Assembly (NCBI RefSeq): GCF_002222595.2
Contig: NZ_CP022413.2
Span: 1,070,001 to 1,134,000 of the forward strand
Direction of reading: 5' to 3'
Origin: Blautia hansenii DSM 20583
GTDB taxonomy: Bacteria > Bacillota > Clostridia > Lachnospirales > Lachnospiraceae
Length of the DNA: 64,000 nucleotides
The notes under the pieces were generated by a model. That model worked only from the letters and a program-made list of their open reading frames with translations. It was not told where the DNA came from and searched no databases. Below are positions 28,094 through 36,427 of this stretch, one piece after another (within the stretch, counting starts at the first letter, position 1; each line of letters opens with the position of its first letter). The position numbers were made by a program, and so were the translations under genes.

Positions 28094-28274
28094 ATAGAAA
28101 ATTTCCTCCTATGAAAGAAAAATGTTCCGGAGGTTGGCACTGCTTTTTCGCTTTTACTATTTTAAGCGTTAAGAAAATAAAACATCAATTTTGAAAAGTG
28201 TATATACAATATATATACAATAGACTATTTAAAATATGAAATAAAAAATATTCATACAATATTTCGAAAAAATA

Positions 28275-28303
28275 TTGAAAAATATTGGGAAATGTGATAG
28301 TAT
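28275..28303 (+). promoter_or_regulatory. candidate ald promoter with overlapping palindrome
   Basis: TTGAAA (28275-28280), 17-bp spacer, TAGTAT (28298-28303). An inverted repeat CAATATTT...AAATATTG (28258-28278) overlaps the -35 and could be an operator. The 28094-28548 gap also holds AT-rich direct repeats (ATATACAAT, 28202-28220) and a possible 17-codon leader ORF at 28381-28434. Confidence 0.4.
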
Positions 28304-28380
28304 CAAAACATGAAAAAAGTTAGAAGCAGTGAAAAAGACGTCAAGCTGTGGAAAAGATTTTAGAGAGGAGGATTACTCCA

Positions 28381-28434
28381 TTGGAGAAGAAATTGAGAAC
28401 GGGTAAAGCAGAAACAGAATTTTATACATATTAG
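28381..28434 (+). CDS. possible 17-codon leader peptide upstream of ald
   Basis: A TTG at 28381 lies nine bases after a perfect GAGGAGG SD (28364-28371) and opens a short frame ending at TAG 28432-28434 (MEKKLRTGKAETEFYTY). The strength of the SD is the only reason to report it. No alanine run or other regulatory codon cluster is seen, and no alternative hairpins are obvious between it and ald, so an attenuation role is speculative. It may instead be a decayed 5' end of a gene. Confidence 0.25.
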   Translation: MEKKLRTGKAETEFYTY

Positions 28435-28548
28435 TAAAAGTGCACGAATAGAATACAGATATAAGAACAACATATCATTTCCGGACAATGATAACACAAT
28501 AAGAAAAGTAGCTGTATGAAAATATTTTATTGGGAGGTCTTTTCAGTT

Positions 28549-29661
28549 ATGAAAATTGGATGTGTAAAAGAGATTAAAAACAATGAATTCCGTGTAGGTA
28601 TCACACCTGATAATGTTAAAAGCTATACAAATGCAGGACATGTTGTTTATATTGAAAAGGGTGCAGGAGAAGGCTCTTGTTTTACAGATGAAGAGTATAA
28701 GGAAGCAGGAGCAGTATTGATTGATACAGCGAAGGAAGTATGGGATACCTGTGAAATGATGATTAAAGTAAAAGAACCTTTGGAAGAAGAGTATAAATAT
28801 TTCCATAAGGATTTAATTCTTTACACATATCTTCATCTTGCAGCGGATCGTCCTTTGACAGATGCAATGTTGAAGGCAGGGGTAAAAGGTGTAGCTTATG
28901 AAACATTAATTGAAAGAAACAGAAGTATTCCTCTTTTAGCTCCTATGAGTCAGATTGCAGGACGTTTAAGTGTTCAGGAAGGCGCAAAATATTTGGAAAA
29001 ACCGTTTGGTGGAAAAGGTATGTTGCTTTCAGGAGTTCCGGGAACACCAAAAGCAAAAGTTGTTATTCTGGGTGCCGGTAATGTAGGAACAAATGCCTGC
29101 AAGATTGCCGTTGGTATGGGTGCAGATGTTACAATTTTTGATATCAGTTTGGAAAGACTGGCATATCTGGATGATATTTTCGGAGCTAGAATTCAGACAA
29201 TGTATAGTACAGACGCAGCTATTGAAAAAGCGGTGAAAGATGCAGATTTAGTTATTGGTTGTGTTCTTATTCCGGGTAAAGCAGCACCGAAGGTTATGAA
29301 GAAAGCATATCTGAAAGAAATGCAGCCGGGAAGTGTAATCGTAGATGTAGCAGTAGATCAGGGCGGATGCTGTGAAACAACAAAGGTAACTTATCATGAT
29401 AATCCAACCTTTGTAGTTGACGGTGTTGTTCATTATTGTGTAGGAAATATGCCGGGAGCTGTTCCGAGAACTTCTACGATAGCACTGACCAATGCAACCT
29501 TAAAATATGGACTTCAAATTGCGGGAAAAGGTCTGGAACAGGCCTGCAAGGAGAATGATGTAATTTATTCTGGCATTAATACTTATGATGGCAAGCTTAC
29601 CTGCAAAAATGTAGCAGACAGCTTCAATGTAGAACATACAGAAATTAAAGAATTGTTCTAA
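28549..29661 (+). CDS. ald: alanine dehydrogenase
   Basis: NAD-dependent oxidative deamination of L-alanine to pyruvate and ammonia, 370 residues as usual for the hexameric enzyme. Motifs: KIGCVKEIKNNEFRVGITP at the N-terminus, KVKEPLEEEY with the substrate Lys near residue 74, YLHLAADRPL with the catalytic His near 96, and NAD-binding ILGAGNVGTNACKIAVGMGA near 172. The ATG at 28549 has GGGAGG ahead of it; an in-frame ATG at 28516 lies upstream of that SD and is rejected. It is paired with an alanine:Na+ symporter downstream, forming an alanine-use module that in spore formers also serves sporulation and germination. Confidence 0.95.
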   Translation: MKIGCVKEIKNNEFRVGITPDNVKSYTNAGHVVYIEKGAGEGSCFTDEEYKEAGAVLIDTAKEVWDTCEMMIKVKEPLEEEYKYFHKDLILYTYLHLAADRPLTDAMLKAGVKGVAYETLIERNRSIPLLAPMSQIAGRLSVQEGAKYLEKPFGGKGMLLSGVPGTPKAKVVILGAGNVGTNACKIAVGMGADVTIFDISLERLAYLDDIFGARIQTMYSTDAAIEKAVKDADLVIGCVLIPGKAAPKVMKKAYLKEMQPGSVIVDVAVDQGGCCETTKVTYHDNPTFVVDGVVHYCVGNMPGAVPRTSTIALTNATLKYGLQIAGKGLEQACKENDVIYSGINTYDGKLTCKNVADSFNVEHTEIKELF

Positions 29662-29671
29662 ACAGGACATT

Positions 29672-29834
29672 CTGTTTCAGAAACAGGGACAAGTAAAAAA
29701 GGACTGTTGCATGAAGTGCATATCGAGAAAATTTGTACATTTTCGCTCAGTCTGCCTTCGCTTAGAATAGCGTATTGGCTGATCATGTATTTGTATTTCC
29801 GATAGCAGATGAAACAGTTCTTTTTTGCTTTTTT
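29672..29834 (+). terminator. structured terminator or attenuator between ald and agcS
   Basis: A perfect CTGTTTC-A-GAAACAG palindrome (29672-29686) is followed by a 14-bp outer stem (29695-29708 with 29813-29826, one G-U) that ends in a T-run. About 100 nt lie between the arms and contain further hairpins: TGCA/TGCA (29708-29720), GAAAAT/ATTTTC and CGCT/AGCG. It may terminate ald or control agcS. No known riboswitch class was recognised. Confidence 0.55.
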
Positions 29835-29860
29835 TATGAGAATGTGACGGGAGGATTTAT

Positions 29861-31249
29861 ATGGACGGCTTTATAGACATATTAAAAGGTATCCAGTCTG
29901 TTGTATGGGGACCGATTACCCTGATTTTATTGGTGGGAACGGGATTATATTTTACAATACGTTTGGGGTTTTTGCAGATTACAAAATTGCCTAGAGCTAT
30001 CCGGTATATTTTCGAGAAAGAAAAGGGCGTAGAAGGGGACGACGGTGATGTATCAGCATTTGCTTCCCTGTGTACTACTCTGGCAGCAACAATAGGAACC
30101 GGAAGTATTGTAGGTGTTGCGACTGCCCTTAGAACCGGAGGACCGGGTGCACTTTTTTGGATGTGGGTGTCTGCCTTTGTGGGAATGACGACCAAGTATG
30201 CGGAAGGTGTGCTTGCAGTAAAATATAGAACTGTGGATGAGAACGGAGAAATAGCAGGCGGTCCAATGTACTATATACAAAATGGTATGGGTAAGAAATG
30301 GATTTGGCTGGCAAAAATATTTGCTATTTTTGGTGTAATGACAGCGCTTATGGGATGCGGGACCTTCCCACAGGTAAACGCAATTACAGAGTCAGCACAT
30401 TCTGCTTTTGGTTTACCTATCTGGCTAGTAGGTATTATAGTTACAATTGCGGTAGCAGCAGTAGTATTGGGAGGGATTAAATCCATTTCAAAAGCAGCAG
30501 AGCTTATTGTTCCGGTTATGGCAATCTTTTATGTATTAGGCTCTATCGCCATTATGATTATCAATGCGGATGCCATTCCGGGAGTATTTAAGTCCATTTT
30601 TGACGCTGCTTTTCATCCAAGAGCAATGATTGGTGGCGCTTCAGGAACAATTATTATTTCTGTTATGACAGCTTTACAAACTGGTGTTGCTCGTGGTGTT
30701 TACACCAATGAGGCAGGTCTTGGAAGTTCTCCGATTGTAGTAGCAGCGGCAAAGACGAACTCCTGTGTACGTCAGGGACTTTTATCTATGACAAGCGTAT
30801 TCTTTACAACATTGATTATTTGTACAATGACAGGAATTGTAGTAATTTCGTCAGGACTTTTAGATACAACAGCCTTAGACGGAAGTTTACTTTCCAATGC
30901 GGCATACAATCAGGGACTTCCCGGAAATATCGGTATGTATATCGTATCCATTGGATTGGTATTCTTCTCCTTTACGACTATTATCGGCTGGTGCTATTAT
31001 GGTGAAAGATGCCTTTCCTATTTGGTGAAAAGTGTACATTGCTCCAAAATTTTTAAAATCGTGTATATTCTCTGTATCGCAGTAGCGCCATATCTTACAT
31101 TAGAAACCGTATGGATATTGGCTGACATTACCAATGCGTTGATGGCATTTCCGAACTTAATAGCACTTCTTGCGTTAAGTCCGGTGGTTATAGCAGAAAC
31201 GAAGAAATTCTTCGATGAAGAAAAGAAAATGAAGAGAATAAAGAAATGA
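29861..31249 (+). CDS. alanine/glycine:sodium symporter (AGCS family)
   Basis: Inner-membrane transporter importing alanine or glycine with Na+ (AgcS/AlsT type), 462 residues with about 11 helices. Family features include the N-terminal GPITLILLVGTGLYFTIRLGF, the GTGSIVGVATAL stretch near residue 76, GGPMYYIQNGMG near 133 and GVARGVYTNEAGLGSSPIV near 275. The ATG follows GGGAGGA. It lies downstream of ald across a structured intergenic region and is closed by its own terminator, so it may be co-transcribed with ald only when that structure is read through. Confidence 0.93.
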   Translation: MDGFIDILKGIQSVVWGPITLILLVGTGLYFTIRLGFLQITKLPRAIRYIFEKEKGVEGDDGDVSAFASLCTTLAATIGTGSIVGVATALRTGGPGALFWMWVSAFVGMTTKYAEGVLAVKYRTVDENGEIAGGPMYYIQNGMGKKWIWLAKIFAIFGVMTALMGCGTFPQVNAITESAHSAFGLPIWLVGIIVTIAVAAVVLGGIKSISKAAELIVPVMAIFYVLGSIAIMIINADAIPGVFKSIFDAAFHPRAMIGGASGTIIISVMTALQTGVARGVYTNEAGLGSSPIVVAAAKTNSCVRQGLLSMTSVFFTTLIICTMTGIVVISSGLLDTTALDGSLLSNAAYNQGLPGNIGMYIVSIGLVFFSFTTIIGWCYYGERCLSYLVKSVHCSKIFKIVYILCIAVAPYLTLETVWILADITNALMAFPNLIALLALSPVVIAETKKFFDEEKKMKRIKK

Positions 31250-31254
31250 AAAAT

Positions 31255-31321
31255 AAGAGCTGTTCAATTAAGTGCGTATCCCAAAATATTCGGATATAGC
31301 TTAATACAACAGCTCTTTTTG
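31255..31321 (+). terminator. bidirectional terminator between agcS and aroE
   Basis: AAGAGCTGTT (31255-31264) pairs with AACAGCTCTT (31308-31317), enclosing an inner ATTAAG...CTTAAT stem, with T-run on the plus side and an A-rich (T on minus) approach. It can serve both converging genes. Confidence 0.8.
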
Positions 31322-31390
31322 ATGAAAATATATTTGTTTGTTTTCAGAATGATTAGTCTGTTTCTGTAAAACAGATGTATAGAAAAAGAA

Positions 31391-32257
31391 CTATTGTTTT
31401 AAGTGTTCTTTTACAAGAGTTATTGGCATTTCTTTTCCCGTCCAGATGCGGAAAGCTTCAGCTCCCTGATATAGGAGCATGGAGTAACCGTTAAAGGCTT
31501 TGCACCCTTCGGCTTTTGCTTTCGCCAGCAACGTAGTTTCCCATGGATTGTAAATAATATCTGCCACAGCAAGATGCGTATGGAAAATAGAAGTATCTTC
31601 AATGAGACAGTCATCGGTATGGGGAAACATTCCCACAGAGGTTGCATTTACCAAGAGGCGGCTGTCTTTTACGGCTGATTTTAAGTCTTGTGTATCAAAT
31701 AGGCTGTGAATATAAATTTTACAGGAGGTTTCTTTTTCTAAATTTTCCTGTAAGGCTTTTATGCGAGGAAGATGTGAGCTGTTGGGGCGGGAAAAAATAT
31801 GTATGGTATTTACGCCGTCAAGAGCTGCCTGTGCGCAGATTGCCGTTGCAGCGCCTCCAATTCCCAGAAGTGTCATAGTCTGGTTTTTCATGTCAATATT
31901 TTGTTCCTTTACAGACTGCATGAAGCCAATGCCGTCTGTATTATGTCCCACAAAAACTCCATTTTTATTTTCTACGGTATTTACGGCTCCGATGAGGCGG
32001 GCTGCGGGAGAAAGTGCGTCTAAATAAGAAAGTATCTTATTTTTGTTTGGCATGGTAAGGTTAAAGCCCTTTACATCCAAAACACGCAGACCTTTTACTG
32101 CTTCTTCTAAGGTCTGCTCATTGATTTGAAAGCATAAATATACATAGTCTAAGCCCAGCTTTTGAAAGCTGAAGTTGTGCATAAGAGGTGAAATACTATG
32201 GCTTACCGGGTCTCCTAAAAGTCCGGTTAATTTTGTCTTCCCTGTAATCGCTGGCAT
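31391..32257 (-). CDS. aroE: shikimate dehydrogenase
   Basis: NADPH-dependent reduction of 3-dehydroshikimate to shikimate in aromatic amino-acid synthesis; 288 residues. Substrate-binding motif GDPVSHSISPLMHN with both Ser residues near residue 16, catalytic Lys in LTMPNKNK near 68, and the NADP site LLGIGGAATAICAQAALDG near 130. The start follows AAAGGAGG on the minus strand. It is divergent from aroD with about 118 bp between the start codons. A quinate/shikimate (YdiB-type) role is possible, but pairing with aroD favours biosynthesis. Confidence 0.94.
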   Translation of the reverse strand: MPAITGKTKLTGLLGDPVSHSISPLMHNFSFQKLGLDYVYLCFQINEQTLEEAVKGLRVLDVKGFNLTMPNKNKILSYLDALSPAARLIGAVNTVENKNGVFVGHNTDGIGFMQSVKEQNIDMKNQTMTLLGIGGAATAICAQAALDGVNTIHIFSRPNSSHLPRIKALQENLEKETSCKIYIHSLFDTQDLKSAVKDSRLLVNATSVGMFPHTDDCLIEDTSIFHTHLAVADIIYNPWETTLLAKAKAEGCKAFNGYSMLLYQGAEAFRIWTGKEMPITLVKEHLKQ

Positions 32258-32375
32258 GAATAAGCCTCCTTTAAAAATATATTATTATTTAGAAGTTTAA
32301 AGTGAAACAGTAGTGGTGTCAAGGAGAAAAATGTGATAAAATCCTAATACAAGGAAAAAGCAAGGAAGTGGCAGG

Positions 32376-33137
32376 ATGAATATAATAAAAATTAAAAACG
32401 TAGAAATCGGAAAGGGTATTCCGAAGATTTGTATTCCTTTAACAGGGAAAAACAGAGAAGAAATTATAGAAGAAATGGAAATTGTAAAAAAATCTAATCC
32501 GGATTTGATTGAATGGAGAGTGGATTTCTTTGAAGAAAGTGATAATCCGGAAAGAGTCTGTGAAATGCTGGGAACAATAAACGACAGTTTCAAACAAATT
32601 CCGGTATTATTTACTTTCCGTACAAAAGAAGAAGGCGGAGAAAAATCCATTATGTCGGAAGATTATGTAAAGCTTTTAAAAGAGGTTTCCGAAAGAAGGC
32701 TGGCAGATATCGTAGATGTGCAGGTGTTCTGGTATGGAGAAAAGTCAGAAGACTTTATAAAGGAGCTGAAGGAGACGGGGGCAGTGGTGCTTGCATCCAG
32801 CCACCATTTTGAAGGAACGCCTTCTGTAAGGGAAATGTCAGATGCTCTGTATACCATGGAAAACCGAGGAGCAGACATTGTAAAGCTTGCGGTAATGCCT
32901 CAGTCAGGAAAAGATGTGTGTGCTCTTTTAGAAGCTACCATGGAACGAAAAGAGCACAGTAATAAGCCTAGGATTACCATGTCTATGGGACAGAGCGGTA
33001 TGCTGAGCAGGATTTGCGGAGAGCTTACCGGTTCCTGCGTCACCTTTGCATCAGGAAAACAGGCATCCGCTCCCGGACAGATAAAGGCAGATGAGTTGAA
33101 AAAAGTTCTTGGGGATATTCATGATATCCTCAAATGA
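32376..33137 (+). CDS. aroD: type I 3-dehydroquinate dehydratase
   Basis: Schiff-base dehydratase converting 3-dehydroquinate to 3-dehydroshikimate; 253 residues. The type I barrel motifs are seen: IEWRVDFFE near residue 46, the catalytic His in SSHHFEGTPS near 145, and the Schiff-base Lys in DIVKLAVMPQ near 171, with FASGKQASAPGQI near 228 closing the site. It is divergently placed to aroE, so two successive shikimate steps are encoded back to back. The SD is a weak GGAAGTGG. Confidence 0.95.
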   Translation: MNIIKIKNVEIGKGIPKICIPLTGKNREEIIEEMEIVKKSNPDLIEWRVDFFEESDNPERVCEMLGTINDSFKQIPVLFTFRTKEEGGEKSIMSEDYVKLLKEVSERRLADIVDVQVFWYGEKSEDFIKELKETGAVVLASSHHFEGTPSVREMSDALYTMENRGADIVKLAVMPQSGKDVCALLEATMERKEHSNKPRITMSMGQSGMLSRICGELTGSCVTFASGKQASAPGQIKADELKKVLGDIHDILK

Positions 33138-33182
33138 TTAACATAAAGCAGGTAACATAAAGCGAAAAATAAACAATGATAT

Positions 33183-33248
33183 TGTCGAAAAGATTTTCTG
33201 TATCACTACATGTTTTTGACAAAATCAGCGCCCCCTACCCTCTATAAT
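33183..33248 (+). promoter_or_regulatory. spoIIG-type promoter with two Spo0A boxes
   Basis: A TGTCGAA 0A box (33183-33189, plus strand) and a reverse-strand 0A box TTTTGTCAAAAA (33213-33224) precede TATAAT at 33243-33248. The second box contains TTGACA (33216-33221), leaving a 21-bp spacer to the -10. An over-long spacer with 0A boxes at the -35 is the known hallmark of the Bacillus spoIIG promoter, which needs phosphorylated Spo0A. Confidence 0.8.
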
Positions 33249-33304
33249 AAAATTACTTATTCCAGATAAGTAAGAGAGTCATGCAGAGGTTTAGGGGGTG
33301 TTTT

Positions 33305-34177
33305 GTGTACTGCGAAGTTTACGTAGACGTTTTTTTCGTGGTCAACCTGATTTCCGGCTTCTTTGTGCTGTGCCTGACCAACCAGCTGCTTACAGGAGCT
33401 GCCAATTCTGTAAGAGCGCTTTTAGGTGCGGCAGTGGGAGCGGTGGGAAGCTGTTTTATTCTTGCATTTTCAAAAGAATTGCTAAGTCTGAAAAACGGGA
33501 TTTTTTATGCGGTGACAGCAGTGGCTATGGTGAGCTTTGGATGCAGTGTAAAAGGACTGAAAAATCTGATTTTGAAAATGCTTGTATTTCTTGGATGCAA
33601 CTTCCTGCTGGGAGGCTTTCTTTTTGTGTTTTCACAAAGAGCAAGGAGAGGCATTTTTACATTTGGAGCAATAACGACATGCTGTTATTGGACTTTATAC
33701 ATAGGCATAAGACTCTGTAAATACTTAAAACGGAAAAGAGAACTTTGCTGCGAGGTGGGCATAGCCCTGAGCGGAAAGGAAATAAATGTAAAAGGACTGT
33801 ATGATACAGGAAACTGTCTGTATGACAGAGCAACGGGAAAATCTGTTTGCGTCATGGAAAAGGACAGTTTTTTTCAATTATTGACGGAGAAACAACAGCG
33901 CTTTCTGGAAAATTTCTGCGCCATGAACATGGTAGAAGAGAAGCTAGCAGAGGAAGAGGCTGCTTTTTTTCGGGGTTTAAATCCCAGATTTCTGCCTTAT
34001 ACTAGCGTAGGCTGTCAAAAGGGACTGCTTCCTGTTGTAACGGTGGATAAGCTTATTGTCAGAGAGCAGGAGGAGGAACGCAAAATTCTGCATGCCGCTG
34101 TTGGGATTTCATACACGAAATTGTCTGAGAAAGGGAGATTTCAGGCAATCATAAGTCCGGGGATATGGGAAAAATAA
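33305..34177 (+). CDS. spoIIGA: sporulation sigma-E factor-processing peptidase
   Basis: Membrane aspartic protease that removes the pro-sequence from pro-sigma-E after septation; 290 residues. The N-terminal half has about five membrane helices (first [19 protein letters not shown]), and the C-terminal half holds the aspartic protease motif [10 protein letters not shown] near residue 168 and a later [14 protein letters not shown] take the GTG at 33305, five to seven bases after AGGGGGT; the in-frame ATG at 33281 precedes that SD. The gene overlaps the sigE reading frame region and shares the Spo0A-type promoter. Confidence 0.93.
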   Translation: MYCEVYVDVFFVVNLISGFFVLCLTNQLLTGAANSVRALLGAAVGAVGSCFILAFSKELLSLKNGIFYAVTAVAMVSFGCSVKGLKNLILKMLVFLGCNFLLGGFLFVFSQRARRGIFTFGAITTCCYWTLYIGIRLCKYLKRKRELCCEVGIALSGKEINVKGLYDTGNCLYDRATGKSVCVMEKDSFFQLLTEKQQRFLENFCAMNMVEEKLAEEEAAFFRGLNPRFLPYTSVGCQKGLLPVVTVDKLIVREQEEERKILHAAVGISYTKLSEKGRFQAIISPGIWEK

Positions 34178-34191
34178 AGAGGAGGAGTTTT

Positions 34192-34923
34192 GTGAATATG
34201 GATATCTGTGTTGGAGGGAATGTAAAATTTTCAGGGTTTAAAGGGGTTTTTCTTCCAAAGAAAAACGAACTGCATTATATCGGAGGAGCAGAGGTGCTGC
34301 CTGCGCCTCTTACAGCGCAGGAGGAAGGAGAAATGCTGGACGCTTTGGCAGGAGAAGGAAAAGAGGAAGCGAGAGCCTGTCTGATTGAGCATAATTTAAG
34401 ATTAGTTGTCTATATTGCGAAAAAGTTTGACAATACAGGGGTAGGAGTTGAAGATTTAATTTCCATTGGGACAATCGGACTGATTAAGGCGATTAACACC
34501 TTTGACCCTGTAAAGAAAATTAAACTTGCAACGTATGCTTCCCGCTGTATTGAAAATGAAATCTTAATGTATTTGAGAAGGAACAGTAAAACAAAGCTGG
34601 AGGTTTCCATAGACGAGCCGTTAAATGTGGATTGGGACGGCAACGAACTGCTGCTTTCGGACATTTTGGGAACAGATGAGGATGTGATTTATAAGGATAT
34701 TGAAAACGAAGTGGAGCGAAAGCTTTTGGGAAAAGCCATCGGTAAATTGACAAAAAGAGAGCAGACCATTGTGCGATTGCGGTTTGGAATTAATATGCCT
34801 GACGGAGGCGAAAAGACGCAAAAAGAGGTGGCGGATTTGCTGGGGATTTCGCAATCTTATATTTCCAGACTGGAGAAGAAGATTATGAAGCGATTGAAAA
34901 AAGAAATTGTCCGATATGAGTAA
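34192..34923 (+). CDS. sigE: RNA polymerase sporulation sigma factor sigma-E
   Basis: Mother-cell sigma factor made as an inactive precursor; 243 residues from GTG 34192 (SD AGGAGG 34180-34185; an ATG at 34198 is a near alternative). The N-terminal pro-region leads to [10 protein letters not shown] near residue 30, where SpoIIGA cleaves. Region 2 is highly conserved (ENTGV-like [19 protein letters not shown] and [19 protein letters not shown]), and region 4 ends [23 protein letters not shown]. It lies directly behind spoIIGA as in Bacillus and Clostridia, but sigG, often next in Clostridia, is not here. Confidence 0.95.
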   Translation: MNMDICVGGNVKFSGFKGVFLPKKNELHYIGGAEVLPAPLTAQEEGEMLDALAGEGKEEARACLIEHNLRLVVYIAKKFDNTGVGVEDLISIGTIGLIKAINTFDPVKKIKLATYASRCIENEILMYLRRNSKTKLEVSIDEPLNVDWDGNELLLSDILGTDEDVIYKDIENEVERKLLGKAIGKLTKREQTIVRLRFGINMPDGGEKTQKEVADLLGISQSYISRLEKKIMKRLKKEIVRYE

Positions 34924-35017
34924 ACTTTATCTTGACAAAGTAAGAAAACAGTGATGCTTTTATGATATCAAAATGATATCAAATAATAACAAAAGAAAAG
35001 CATAAGGAGGGTACAAT

Positions 35018-35974
35018 ATGAACAGCGAAAGTAAAATTCAGGAAGAAAAGGTATTGCAGGCAAAGTCAGGATTTGTTATGCTAATCTGCGGAATGCTTTT
35101 GACATTGGTAGGAATAGCAGGATTTGGATATGGAATTTATCTCATAGACCAGTCAGCAGGAGGAGCAGCGGCAGGGATTTCAGTTGTTTTGGGAACGATA
35201 CTCTTTGTGGCAGGTGTGCTGGTACTGTGCGGATTAAAGGTAATCAATCCCAAGGAAGCGCTGGTTCTGGCATTGTTTGGTAATTATTACGGAACCTTGA
35301 GAAAAGAAGGCTTTTTCTGGGTAAAGCCTTTTGTTACAGCTATTAATCCTACTGTTAGAATAGCTGCAAACGGAAAAGGTGTGAGCAGAAAAGTATCTTT
35401 GAAAACCATGACTTTGAACAATGAGAAACAGAAAGTCAATGATGAGCTTGGAAATCCGGTAGAAATCGGCGCTGTTGTAATCTGGAAAGTGGAAAATCCC
35501 ACAAAGGCAGTCATCAATGTAGAAAATTATAAGAGCTACCTTTCTATTCAGTGTGACTCCATTATTCGTAACACGGCGAGAAAATATCCTTATGACGGCG
35601 CAGAAGGCGGAGATGAAAAATCTTTAAGAAGCAGCAGTCAGGAGATTGCAAACATTATGTGCGAGGAATTGCAGGAAAAGGTAGAAAATGCAGGAATTAA
35701 AATTCAGGAGGTCAGAATTACACATTTGGCTTATGCTCCTGAAATCGCATCTGCCATGCTTCAGAGACAGCAGGCTGCGGCAATTATCGACGCCCGTCAG
35801 AAAATCGTAGAAGGCGCAGTGGGTATGGTTGAAATGGCTCTTGAAAAATTAAATGAAAATGAAATTGTAGAATTAGACGAAGAGAGAAAAGCTGCAATGG
35901 TAAGCAATCTGTTGGTTGTTCTGTGCGGAAATAAAGATGCACAGCCGATTGTAAACAGCGGCAGCATTTACTAA
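35018..35974 (+). CDS. SPFH/band 7 domain membrane protein
   Basis: A 318-residue stomatin/prohibitin-like protein. Two N-terminal hydrophobic segments (about residues 17-43 and 48-72) are followed by an SPFH domain at about 75-260, with GKGVSRKVSLKTMTLNNEKQKVNDELGNPVEI-type strands and the typical C-terminal ARQKIVEGAVGMVEMAL coiled helix. SPFH proteins scaffold membrane microdomains; the client here is unknown. It is tightly followed by a 57-residue Arc-like protein and probably forms an operon with it. The ATG follows AAGGAGG. Confidence 0.9.
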   Translation: MNSESKIQEEKVLQAKSGFVMLICGMLLTLVGIAGFGYGIYLIDQSAGGAAAGISVVLGTILFVAGVLVLCGLKVINPKEALVLALFGNYYGTLRKEGFFWVKPFVTAINPTVRIAANGKGVSRKVSLKTMTLNNEKQKVNDELGNPVEIGAVVIWKVENPTKAVINVENYKSYLSIQCDSIIRNTARKYPYDGAEGGDEKSLRSSSQEIANIMCEELQEKVENAGIKIQEVRITHLAYAPEIASAMLQRQQAAAIIDARQKIVEGAVGMVEMALEKLNENEIVELDEERKAAMVSNLLVVLCGNKDAQPIVNSGSIY

Positions 35975-35994
35975 AAACAAGGTGGTGACACATT

Positions 35995-36168
35995 CTGGAG
36001 AAGGAAAATAAGAAAAAACAAGTACCTTTAAGGCTGTCAGCAACATTATGGAACGAAATTGCCCAATGGGCAGAAGACGATTTTCGTTCTATGAATGGTC
36101 AAATCGAATATTTACTGACAGAATGTGTAAAGTACAGAAAAAAACATCAGAAAAAGGAAGAGGAGTAA
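35995..36168 (+). CDS. 57-residue Arc-like protein with non-AUG start
   Basis: A short frame of 57 codons, 20 bp after the SPFH gene: basic N-terminus KENKKKQVPLRLSATLW, then EIAQWAEDDFRSMNGQIEYL and a basic/acidic tail. The PLRL strand followed by two helices with NGQIEYLL matches the ribbon-helix-helix (Arc) fold. No ATG, GTG or TTG is in frame; CTG at 35995 (nine bases after AAGGTGG) or ATT at 35992 must start it. Similar proteins commonly sit beside SPFH genes in this family of bacteria, as I recall. A DNA-binding or partner role for the SPFH protein is inferred. Confidence 0.65.
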   Translation: MEKENKKKQVPLRLSATLWNEIAQWAEDDFRSMNGQIEYLLTECVKYRKKHQKKEEE

Positions 36169-36253
36169 GAAGCAGGGGGACAGCCATAAAATTTGTATAA
36201 GAATTGTAAAAAATTCATAAAAAGCAAAGTAAAAATTGGTTAAAAAATACAGC

Positions 36254-36282
36254 TTGACGATAAGCGCACCATAGTATATAGT
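36254..36282 (+). promoter_or_regulatory. promoter of the antiterminator-PTS operon
   Basis: TTGACG (36254-36259), 17-bp spacer, TATAGT (36277-36282). The transcript would start about 25 nt before the RAT hairpin. The preceding 36169-36253 stretch shows nothing else. Confidence 0.7.
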
Positions 36283-36314
36283 TTATATATGTTCATTATA
36301 CACAATGAAACGGA

Positions 36315-36404
36315 GTAGTGTGTTACTGGTTAAGCAGGCATAAACGAAACTGTTTTATTCACGGGAAGTGATTGGAAACAGGGGAGTTTATGCCTTTTTG
36401 TTTT
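36315..36404 (+). promoter_or_regulatory. RAT antiterminator and overlapping terminator
   Basis: TGTTACTG...AGCAGGCA..AAAC (36320-36346) matches the ribonucleic antiterminator consensus bound by LicT/SacY proteins. Its 3' half overlaps the 5' arm of a terminator, AGGCATAAAC (36336-36345) pairing with GTTTATGCC (36386-36394), then TTTTT. Protein binding to the RAT would prevent the terminator, allowing expression of the downstream antiterminator and PTS genes. Confidence 0.85.
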
Positions 36405-36427
36405 ATTAGAAAAGGGGAAACCGAAAA

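Noticed and set aside
28516-28548. ATG 28516 as the ald start
   Set aside because: It is upstream of the GGGAGG SD, and alanine dehydrogenases begin at the MKIGCVKE sequence encoded at 28549.
33281-33304. ATG 33281 as the spoIIGA start
   Set aside because: It lies before the AGGGGGT SD and adds eight residues not typical of the family; GTG 33305 fits better.
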